24,460 nt of DNA from CAZBQC01 sp964494015 (GTDB taxonomy: Bacteria; Bacillota_I; Bacilli_A; RF39; UBA660). Position 1 is the stretch's first letter. Every line of letters begins with the position of its first letter. The position numbers were made by a program, and so were the translations under genes. The notes under the pieces are model-generated. The model did no database searches and was not told the DNA's origin. It saw only the letters and a program-made list of their open reading frames with translations. Below, piece by piece: positions 1 through 6,218 of the stretch. The DNA lies in assembly GCA_964494015.1 (NCBI GenBank), contig CAZBQC010000009.1, forward strand, positions 1 to 24,460. The letters are read 5' to 3'.

Positions 1-2
1 AT

Positions 3-821
3 TGTGTAGTTACGCTTGAAGCCTTACCAGTTGTTTTACCAAAATCTTCAGAGAAGGTTAAATACAAGGCTACTAGTGAAACTTTAGTACTTAATATTTC
101 TTATCAAAATGGTTACTATTTAACGAGAATTTGGGCTAAAGATCCTTTTTATCAAATGAAAAAGGAATTAGTAAGCGGGGATTCCTTTAAGAAATGCAAA
201 ATAATCTTAGAAAAAGCCATCAGCAAATATAACTTAAAAGATAAAATTGTTGTCGGATCAAACGCTTCGATGCCAGTTGGATCTCTTCCCACTAGATCCC
301 CTATCTATAAATTAAGAGAACCATCCGAATTATTAGTATATAACGGTCAAATACTAATTAATGATTATGAAAATTATCCAGCTAATCATGTAATTTATTA
401 TATTGATGGTAGTAATCAATTAAAGTATTTTGGTGGCTTAAAAAATAAAACCGTCGAAGAACGCAAGAAAATATTCACTGATGTTATCAATAATGGCGTC
501 TATAACACTTTTGTTTTTAATACTGCTTTAGTGGCGAATTATAAAGCTCTTAATGTCGGCACTGATTATAATGCCAAGAGACAAGGTTTTTGTCAAATAG
601 ATAGTAATAACTTTATTCTAGTTTCTTCTGATACTAAAACATGGCCTCGTCCAAATTTTGCGAAGTTTATGGCTAGTATTGGCTGTAAGACAGCTGTTAA
701 TTTTGATGGAGGTGGCTCAACTACTCTCTTTTACAAAAAAAGTGGTACTACAACAATTTCAACTCTAGTAGAAACTGACCGCACCAATACTTCAGTTATG
801 TATTTTACAGAACTTGATTAA
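3..821 (+). CDS. Phosphodiester glycosidase family protein, 3' part (5' end outside window)
   Basis: The reading frame is open from the left edge, so the gene starts before the window; the first internal ATG (156) is not a convincing start because homologous-looking sequence (YLTRIWAKDP) lies upstream of it. 272 residues are visible. The C-terminal motif NFDGGGSTT (Asp codon at 705-707), preceded by an FAKFMASIGC segment, is the hallmark of the NAGPA/phosphodiester glycosidase domain (often annotated as exopolysaccharide biosynthesis protein). Family members hydrolyse sugar-1-phosphodiester linkages, usually at the cell surface; the substrate here is unknown. Any signal peptide or anchor would be in the missing part. 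The gene ends in TAA and is followed by a rho-independent terminator, so it is not co-transcribed with the phosphonate genes. Arg codons include CGC and CGT, as in the housekeeping genes. Confidence 0.85.
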   Translation, partial: CVVTLEALPVVLPKSSEKVKYKATSETLVLNISYQNGYYLTRIWAKDPFYQMKKELVSGDSFKKCKIILEKAISKYNLKDKIVVGSNASMPVGSLPTRSPIYKLREPSELLVYNGQILINDYENYPANHVIYYIDGSNQLKYFGGLKNKTVEERKKIFTDVINNGVYNTFVFNTALVANYKALNVGTDYNAKRQGFCQIDSNNFILVSSDTKTWPRPNFAKFMASIGCKTAVNFDGGGSTTLFYKKSGTTTISTLVETDRTNTSVMYFTELD

Positions 822-856
822 TGATAGTTAAAAATAATAGTTATTTTAAATAGTTA

Positions 857-921
857 TATAATTACAAGGTAAGGCTTTAATCACCTTGTTTTTTTTACAC
901 TAGAAATGTTAAAATATATTA
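857..921. repeat. Direct repeat copy 1 (left edge of phosphonate cassette)
   Basis: About 65 bp beginning TATAATTACAAGG and ending near AAAATATATTA. It recurs at 6074-6137 in the same orientation with only a few substitutions and a 1-2 bp indel in the T run. Weaker similarity continues for about 20 bp further right. The repeat includes a terminator hairpin and an AT-rich palindromic stretch. The two copies bracket the phosphonate genes exactly. Confidence 0.85.
864..896 (+). terminator. Rho-independent terminator after phosphodiester glycosidase gene
   Basis: Arm ACAAGGT (864-870) pairs with ACCTTGT (883-889), followed by a run of eight T. Compared with copy 2 of the repeat, one inner base pair is lost through T to C at 882. 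Confidence 0.85.
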
Positions 922-954
922 ACAAAGTTGATACTTCTTTACTATATTGTTGTT

Positions 955-983
955 TTGAAAAAAGATGATAGCTATGGTATAAT
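955..983 (+). promoter_or_regulatory. Sigma-A-type promoter of the phosphonate operon
   Basis: TTGAAA (955-960), a 17-bp spacer and TATAAT (978-983), with an extended -10 TG at 975-976. Transcription would start near 990, about 11 nt before the GAAGGAG ribosome binding site at 1001-1007. No operator-like repeat is obvious beyond the short palindrome ATAGCTAT in the spacer. Confidence 0.75.
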
Positions 984-1018
984 AAAAATTGATAAAACAT
1001 GAAGGAGATGTTATTAAA

Positions 1019-2320
1019 ATGAATAAAAAAGTGTATTTGGCAATATCTACAGACATAGTACACAGTGGTCATATAAATATCATTGAAAATGCCAGCAAAT
1101 TAGGAGATGTAATAATTGGACTTTTAACTGATGAAGCAATTGCTACATATAAAGGATTACCACTTTTAAATTATGATCAAAGATATAAAATATTTTCTAA
1201 TATAAAGGGTGTTGTAGATGTGATTCCACAAAAAACACTGGATTATACTGAAAATTTAAGAAATATAAAACCAGATTATGTTGTTCATGGCGATGATTGG
1301 AGAACTGGAATTCAATCTGAAGTAAGAAATAAAGTTATTGAAACTCTTAAAGAATGGGGGGGAAAATTAAAGGAATTTCCATATACTAAAGCCGAAAATT
1401 TGGAGGCATATTGTGAAAATGAAGGTAAACTAATGGTAACCTCAGAAAAAAGAAGAGGAGATCTTAAAAAACTATTAAAATTGAAACCATACATAAGGGT
1501 TATGGAAGCTTCTAATGGGCTTTCAGGACTTATTGTCGAAAATGTAAAGATAAATCATGGATTAGAGGTTAGACAATATGACGCTATGTGGGTCAGTAGT
1601 TTATGTGATTCAACCTTCAAGGGGAAACCAGACATTGAATTGGTGGATTTGACTAGTAGAATAAACACTATAAATGAAATCATGGAAGTAACCACCAAAC
1701 CAATAATATTAGATGGTGATACTGGAGGGTTAACAGAACATTTTGTCTTTAATGTTAAAACTTTAGAAAGAATCGGAGTATCAGCTGTTATCATCGAAGA
1801 TAAAACCGGATTAAAAAAGAATTCCTTGTTTGGTACAGAAGTAAAACAAACACTATGTGATCCTTATGAATTTGCCGATAAAATCCGTCAAGGAAAAGCT
1901 GCTCAACATACCAAAGATTTTATGATTTTTGCAAGAATTGAGAGCTTAATTGCTGGAAATACAGTTGAAGATGCATTAAGTAGAGCGAAGATATATTTAG
2001 ACGCTGGTGCTGATGGAATAATGATTCATAGTAAAGAAAAAGATGGAAAAGAAATATTTGAGTTTATGGAACTATTTAGAAAATACATGAAAAATGTCCC
2101 AGTAATTCTAGTTCCAACTTCCTATAATCAATTTACTGAGAAAGAATTAAATCAAATAGGTGCCAACATTATAATTTATGCCAATCATTTGCTTAGAAGT
2201 GCGTATCCAGCTATGTTAAGAACAGCCGAAAAAATATTGGAATATGGAAGAAGCAAAGAAGTTGATGATGAATGTATATCTATCAAAAAAGTATTGAACT
2301 TAATACCAGGGGGAAAATAA
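1019..2320 (+). CDS. pepM: Phosphoenolpyruvate mutase with N-terminal cytidylyltransferase-like domain
   Basis: Interconverts PEP and phosphonopyruvate, forming the C-P bond that starts phosphonate synthesis in the cytosol. The ATG at 1019 is preferred over an in-frame ATG at 989 because GAAGGAG lies 11 nt upstream and the promoter start site is near 990. The protein is 433 aa. Residues ~1-135 form a Rossmann nucleotidyltransferase domain with an HSGH motif (15-18, the HxGH signature). Residues ~155-433 are the PEP mutase/isocitrate lyase-type barrel, with the metal-binding LDGDTGG (231-237) and the diagnostic EDKxxxxxNS loop (260-269) that separates mutases from lyases. The usual C-terminal Ser/Thr-rich ISST-type signature of the cytidylyltransferase domain is not visible, so that half may be inactive or altered. 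Fifteen of 17 Arg codons are AGA. It is first in the cassette, one base before the decarboxylase gene. Confidence 0.93.
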   Translation: MNKKVYLAISTDIVHSGHINIIENASKLGDVIIGLLTDEAIATYKGLPLLNYDQRYKIFSNIKGVVDVIPQKTLDYTENLRNIKPDYVVHGDDWRTGIQSEVRNKVIETLKEWGGKLKEFPYTKAENLEAYCENEGKLMVTSEKRRGDLKKLLKLKPYIRVMEASNGLSGLIVENVKINHGLEVRQYDAMWVSSLCDSTFKGKPDIELVDLTSRINTINEIMEVTTKPIILDGDTGGLTEHFVFNVKTLERIGVSAVIIEDKTGLKKNSLFGTEVKQTLCDPYEFADKIRQGKAAQHTKDFMIFARIESLIAGNTVEDALSRAKIYLDAGADGIMIHSKEKDGKEIFEFMELFRKYMKNVPVILVPTSYNQFTEKELNQIGANIIIYANHLLRSAYPAMLRTAEKILEYGRSKEVDDECISIKKVLNLIPGGK

Positions 2321-2321
2321 T

Positions 2322-3461
2322 ATGATCGATACCAAAGACTTTTATGATTACATGATAAATAAGGGGTTGGATTTTTATGTAGGAGTACCGGACTCTTTAC
2401 TTAAAGACCTATGTGCATACATAAAAAAAAATACTGATCAAACTCACAATATAACTGCAGCTAATGAAGGAAATGCCATCGGAATTGCTTCAGGATACCA
2501 TATAGCGACCGGAAAATTTCCAGTCGTCTATATGCAAAATTCAGGAATAGGCAATGCTATAAACCCTTTACTGTCCTTAGCTGACGAAGAAGTATATAAA
2601 ATTCCAATGTTACTTATTATCGGTTGGAGAGGAGAACCTAATACCAAAGATGAGCCTCAACATAAAAAGCAGGGTAAAGTAACAAAAGCACTACTTGATG
2701 CCGCAGGAATAGATTACATCATATTGGATAATGAAAATGAAGGTCATTGGAAAAAGCAAGTTGATGGTATTATTGATTATTTAAACCATCAAGGAAAATC
2801 TATTGCTTTAATTGTTAAAAAAGATAGTTTTTCAAAATATGAATTAGAAAAAGCCGAATCTAAATACACCATTGTAAGGGAACAAGCTCTTGAATGTATT
2901 CTAAGTAGCATCAGTGATAAAGATATAATCGTTTCTACTACTGGAAAAACATCTCGTGAAATATTTGAACTTAGAGAGAAAAGTAGTAGTGGACACGCTA
3001 ATGATTTTTTAACAGTTGGCTCAATGGGGCACACATCTAGTATTGCTTTTGGAATGTCAATTGGTACCGATAAGAATATTTATTGTATAGATGGAGATGG
3101 GTCTTTTTTAATGCATATGGGAGGACTTGCTATAAGTGCAAGTATTGCCAAAAAAAATTTTAAATATATATTAATAAATAATGGTGCTCATGAATCAGTA
3201 GGAGGACAACCGACAATCGCTTTTGATATTAATATTAAAGAGATAATCAAGAATATGGGATTTGATCATGTATATGTCGCTAGTACTTTGAAAGATATAA
3301 ATTTGAACATGAAGAAAATGGCTAGTAATCCTGAATTAAGTGCCCTTATAATAAATACCAAACAGGGCTCCAGAAAAGATTTGGGAAGACCTACATTAAC
3401 ACCAGAGCAAAACAAGTTAGATTTAATGAAAAAATTAAGCAAAACTAAAATAAAGCTATGA
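2322..3461 (+). CDS. ppd: Phosphonopyruvate decarboxylase (TPP-dependent)
   Basis: Decarboxylates phosphonopyruvate to phosphonoacetaldehyde, which pulls the unfavourable PEP mutase equilibrium towards phosphonate. The protein is 379 aa, normal for the family. The N-terminal half carries the pyrimidine-binding TPP domain with the conserved glutamate E49 (in TAANEGNAIG) and the family stretch GWRGEPNTKDEPQHKKQG (101-118). The C-terminal half has the pyrophosphate-binding GDGS (258-261) followed by NN (286-287), the GDG-N TPP/Mg motif. The ATG follows the pepM stop by one base, with a GGGGG-containing purine-rich site just upstream, so the two genes are translationally close. Pairing with pepM makes sulfopyruvate decarboxylase or acetolactate synthase much less likely. 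Confidence 0.93.
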   Translation: MIDTKDFYDYMINKGLDFYVGVPDSLLKDLCAYIKKNTDQTHNITAANEGNAIGIASGYHIATGKFPVVYMQNSGIGNAINPLLSLADEEVYKIPMLLIIGWRGEPNTKDEPQHKKQGKVTKALLDAAGIDYIILDNENEGHWKKQVDGIIDYLNHQGKSIALIVKKDSFSKYELEKAESKYTIVREQALECILSSISDKDIIVSTTGKTSREIFELREKSSSGHANDFLTVGSMGHTSSIAFGMSIGTDKNIYCIDGDGSFLMHMGGLAISASIAKKNFKYILINNGAHESVGGQPTIAFDINIKEIIKNMGFDHVYVASTLKDINLNMKKMASNPELSALIINTKQGSRKDLGRPTLTPEQNKLDLMKKLSKTKIKL

Positions 3462-3522
3462 TAAATATTATATAGAATTGACACTTGTAATATTTAAATA
3501 TAGGATTTAGGAGAAAATAATT

Positions 3523-4173
3523 ATGATAAGATTTATAAAAAGGGTAATCAATTACCTAAAAAGAAAGTTAATAACAGAACCAAAGTATGTCAGATTAATG
3601 AAAAAAAGAAGAGAGGCAATCAATAAAAGTGGCTTTAAAGCTATTGAGGAAATCCAAAAGTGTCTTAATAAATTAGATCTAATATATTTTGTGGATTTTG
3701 GAACTTTACTTGGGATGATTAGGGAACAGGGATTTATAGGACATGACTTAGACATTGATATTGGTGTAATATTAAAAGGCTCGACTAAGAAAGATGTTAA
3801 AGAGGCTTTAACAAAAGTTATGGGAGCCCAATTATATGCCGAATATTTATATAAAGGTGAAGTGGTAGAAAATTCTTACAAATATGAAGAACTAAAGTTT
3901 GATATTAACTTCTATAAGAACGATAAAAAAAATAGTAAATGCTGGTTAATGTATCAAAAAGAGAAAAAACATTATGAAAAAGATATAATGGATGTTGTCG
4001 AAATAATACATACCAAAACAGAAGGGACTAAATCCATAGAAGTAAAAGGCCATAAAATAATGGCTCCACTTAATCCAGAAAAATTGTTAGAAGAAAAAAA
4101 TAGAGCAACCTGGAAAATCCCTAATAGAAATTGGATATATTGGAAGATTCTTTCAGCAGTTTCGGTTAGTTAA
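3523..4173 (+). CDS. LicD-family phosphotransferase
   Basis: 216-aa protein of the LicD nucleotidyltransferase-fold family. LicD proteins transfer phosphocholine, or related phospho-groups, from a CDP/CMP-activated donor to glycans. The core motif is visible: DFGTLLGMIR (58-67), then HDLDIDIG (74-81), the metal-binding Asp cluster. The N-terminus is strongly basic with no convincing transmembrane segment, so it is probably cytosolic or membrane-associated. TAGGAGA lies 10 nt before the ATG. The gene sits between ppd (61-nt gap) and the nucleotidyltransferase-dehydrogenase fusion gene (1-nt gap). The context suggests it transfers an activated phosphonate rather than phosphocholine; this is inference. 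The acceptor glycan is unknown, and no glycosyltransferase lies in the window. Confidence 0.85.
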   Translation: MIRFIKRVINYLKRKLITEPKYVRLMKKRREAINKSGFKAIEEIQKCLNKLDLIYFVDFGTLLGMIREQGFIGHDLDIDIGVILKGSTKKDVKEALTKVMGAQLYAEYLYKGEVVENSYKYEELKFDINFYKNDKKNSKCWLMYQKEKKHYEKDIMDVVEIIHTKTEGTKSIEVKGHKIMAPLNPEKLLEEKNRATWKIPNRNWIYWKILSAVSVS

Positions 4174-4174
4174 C

Positions 4175-6025
4175 ATGGAACAACAAAAAGGTATTATTAA
4201 AAAAGTGAGTAAGATGAAGGCATTAATTTTTAATTCCGGTCTCGGAAAAAGAATGGGAGAATTCACTAATAATAATCACAAATCAATGGCAAAGATGGAA
4301 AATGGAGAAACGATACTAGAAAGACAGATAAGAATCTTATCTGAATGCGGTATAACCGATTTTGTTATAACAATTGGTCCGTTTCAAGATCAAATATTTA
4401 ATATTTGCAACAAATACAGTCATCTAAACTTTAAGTTTGTTGAAAATTCAAAATATCAGGACACAAATTATATTTATTCCATGTATTTAGCCAGAGAATA
4501 TTTAGATGATGATTTTCTTTTATTACATGGCGATTTAGTTTTTAATAAAAGATTGGTAAGAGATTTATTAAAAGATTCAAGGGAAAATATCGCTACCGTA
4601 TATGAAAATAGAGAGTTGCCAGAAAAAGATTTTAAGTGTCGACTTGCTAATAATAAAATAATTGAAATAAGCGTTAATATTTTTGGAGAAAATTGTCGAG
4701 CTTTTCAACCCTTATATAAACTAAATAAAGAAACACTAGGTTTATGGAATAAAAGAGTAAATCAATATATAGATAATGGTAATGACAAGGTATATGCTGA
4801 AAATGCCTTGAATGAAATAACAGATGAACTTAACATCGAAGCCTTTTATAGTGATAATTATTTTATCGATGAAGTAGATACCTTGGAAGACTTGAATAGG
4901 GTAAAAAAAACTATTAGAGATTTTGATTTTAGTGAGCAGGAAATATATGTAGATGATATAAAAATCATTATCGATATTTTACCTAAAAACTTAAAAAAAA
5001 TTTTGGTTGTTTGTAATACAAATGTATTTATTGATAAATTGTCAAAGCTGATGAGTAATATTCCTCATGTTTTTTTCACTGAATTTAATTCCAATCCAGT
5101 GTATGAAGAAGTGATGATCGGGCTTAAATTATTTAAAGAGAATAATTGTGATGCAATAATATCCATCGGGGGAGGAAGTTCCATCGATGTTGCTAAAGCG
5201 ATCAAGTATTATAACAATAAAAAAGCAGATGAGGATATTGAGCAATACAAATATACTTATGCGAATATAAAACACATTGCGATTCCGACTACTGCCGGTA
5301 CTGGTAGCGAGTCTACGAGATATGCAGTTATTTATTATAATGGTGATAAGTTGTCACTTACAAATGATTCATTGCTTCCTGATAAAGTGATTTTAGATAG
5401 TAATTTAGTTATATCTTTGCCTGATTATCAAAAAATGGCTACACTATCTGATGCAATAGGACAATGCATAGAATCATACTTATCAATCAATTCGACAGAT
5501 CAAAGTAAAGATTATGCCAAAAAAGGTCTATATTTATTAATTCATAATTATAAAAAATATCTAGAAAGCAGTGATTATGAATCTGCTAAGCAGATCTTAA
5601 TTGGAGCTAACTATAGTGGAAAAGCCATAAACATATCACAGACCACTGCTGCTCATGCCATGAGTTATAAATTAACCTCCATGTATGATATAGCACATGG
5701 ACATGCAGTCTTGTTATGTTTACCATACATTTTGCAGTATATGGAAGTAAATATGCATGAATGTGTTGATCCAAGAGGCAAAGATTATGTTAATGATATG
5801 CTAAAGGAAATAAATAATATTTTAGGAACAAACACAGTCAGTGAAACTGTCGATAAATTAAAAGATTTTATAAAGGAATTTAATTTTAGTATCAAAGATA
5901 AAGCAAAGATGAAAGACCTAGATATACTATTTTTGTCAGTCAATAATGAAAGATTGAAAAATAATCCTGTATTTCTGTCAGAGGAAGCTATTAAATCGAT
6001 ATATATCAAGATAATCCAAGCCTGA
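4175..6025 (+). CDS. Fusion: phosphonate nucleotidyltransferase + Fe-type alcohol dehydrogenase (phosphonoacetaldehyde reductase)
   Basis: 616-aa two-domain protein. Residues ~14-250 are a sugar-type NTP transferase: GLGKRM (22-27) nucleotide loop, LLHGDL (116-121) with a metal-binding Asp, and IDEVDT (231-236) with the second metal Asp. Residues ~255-616 are an iron-type alcohol dehydrogenase: GGGSSIDVAK (332-341), PTTAGTGSE (371-379), and putative metal ligands D426, H494 and H508. At the usual fourth ligand position there is Q430 rather than His. Next to pepM and ppd, the dehydrogenase half most likely reduces phosphonoacetaldehyde to 2-hydroxyethylphosphonate, and the transferase half would CMP-activate it, parallel to known fusions of phosphonate cytidylyltransferase with aminoethylphosphonate transaminase. 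The substrate is inference. Start uncertain: the ATG at 4175 directly follows the licD-like stop without a clear Shine-Dalgarno; ATG 4214 begins at the conserved domain. Confidence 0.85.
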   Translation: MEQQKGIIKKVSKMKALIFNSGLGKRMGEFTNNNHKSMAKMENGETILERQIRILSECGITDFVITIGPFQDQIFNICNKYSHLNFKFVENSKYQDTNYIYSMYLAREYLDDDFLLLHGDLVFNKRLVRDLLKDSRENIATVYENRELPEKDFKCRLANNKIIEISVNIFGENCRAFQPLYKLNKETLGLWNKRVNQYIDNGNDKVYAENALNEITDELNIEAFYSDNYFIDEVDTLEDLNRVKKTIRDFDFSEQEIYVDDIKIIIDILPKNLKKILVVCNTNVFIDKLSKLMSNIPHVFFTEFNSNPVYEEVMIGLKLFKENNCDAIISIGGGSSIDVAKAIKYYNNKKADEDIEQYKYTYANIKHIAIPTTAGTGSESTRYAVIYYNGDKLSLTNDSLLPDKVILDSNLVISLPDYQKMATLSDAIGQCIESYLSINSTDQSKDYAKKGLYLLIHNYKKYLESSDYESAKQILIGANYSGKAINISQTTAAHAMSYKLTSMYDIAHGHAVLLCLPYILQYMEVNMHECVDPRGKDYVNDMLKEINNILGTNTVSETVDKLKDFIKEFNFSIKDKAKMKDLDILFLSVNNERLKNNPVFLSEEAIKSIYIKIIQA

Positions 6026-6099
6026 GTAGAAGGAGTAAGAGTAAGTAACGAAAGAAAAAAGACTAGCTATCAATATAATTACAAGGTAAGGCTTTAATT
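6026..6099 (+). pseudogene. Possible 5' stub of a lost gene at the right end of the cassette
   Basis: A good Shine-Dalgarno (AGAAGGAG, 6028-6035) follows the fusion gene's stop but precedes no standard start. Reading on from GTA at 6041 gives a polar, protein-like VSNERKKTSYQYNYK that runs into the direct repeat at 6074 and stops at TAA (6095-6097). This is what a downstream gene cut off by recombination at the repeat would leave. The stub is too short to identify. It could also be chance. Confidence 0.3.
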
Positions 6100-6137
6100 A
6101 CCTTGTTTTTTAACGCTAAAAATGATAAAATATATTA
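6074..6137. repeat. Direct repeat copy 2 (right edge of phosphonate cassette)
   Basis: Same orientation as 857-921 and nearly identical over about 64 bp, including the hairpin ACAAGGTAA/TTACCTTGT and the AT-rich tail AAAATATATTA. Lies between the cassette and uvrB. Confidence 0.85.
6081..6111 (+). terminator. Rho-independent terminator of the phosphonate operon
   Basis: Perfect 9-bp stem ACAAGGTAA (6081-6089) with TTACCTTGT (6098-6106), an 8-nt loop and a T run. It is part of the duplicated repeat. A second possible hairpin, CGCTAA (6114-6119) with TTAGCG (6135-6140), follows directly. Confidence 0.9.
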
Positions 6138-6218
6138 GCGAAAAGGGATTGAGTATCATTATCAATTTTAAGGTTAATTGTTAATAATAATTGTATAAAT
6201 ACACAAAAGGAGGCAGAA

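Noticed and set aside
968..975. ATAGCTAT palindrome in the phosphonate promoter spacer as an operator
   Set aside because: Only 8 bp, AT-rich and unsupported by a regulator gene; likely chance.
3478..3506. TTGACA-17-TAGGAT as an internal promoter for the licD-like gene
   Set aside because: The predicted start near 3513 would fall on or after the ribosome binding site TAGGAGA (3507-3513), so the transcript would lack it.
857..6137. Phosphonate island as a transposon or integrative element
   Set aside because: No transposase, integrase, terminal inverted repeats or tRNA target; only direct repeats of a terminator region.
6178..6205. TATAAAT before uvrB as a -10 element
   Set aside because: No -35 at acceptable spacing, and the implied start would overlap the AAAGGAGG site.
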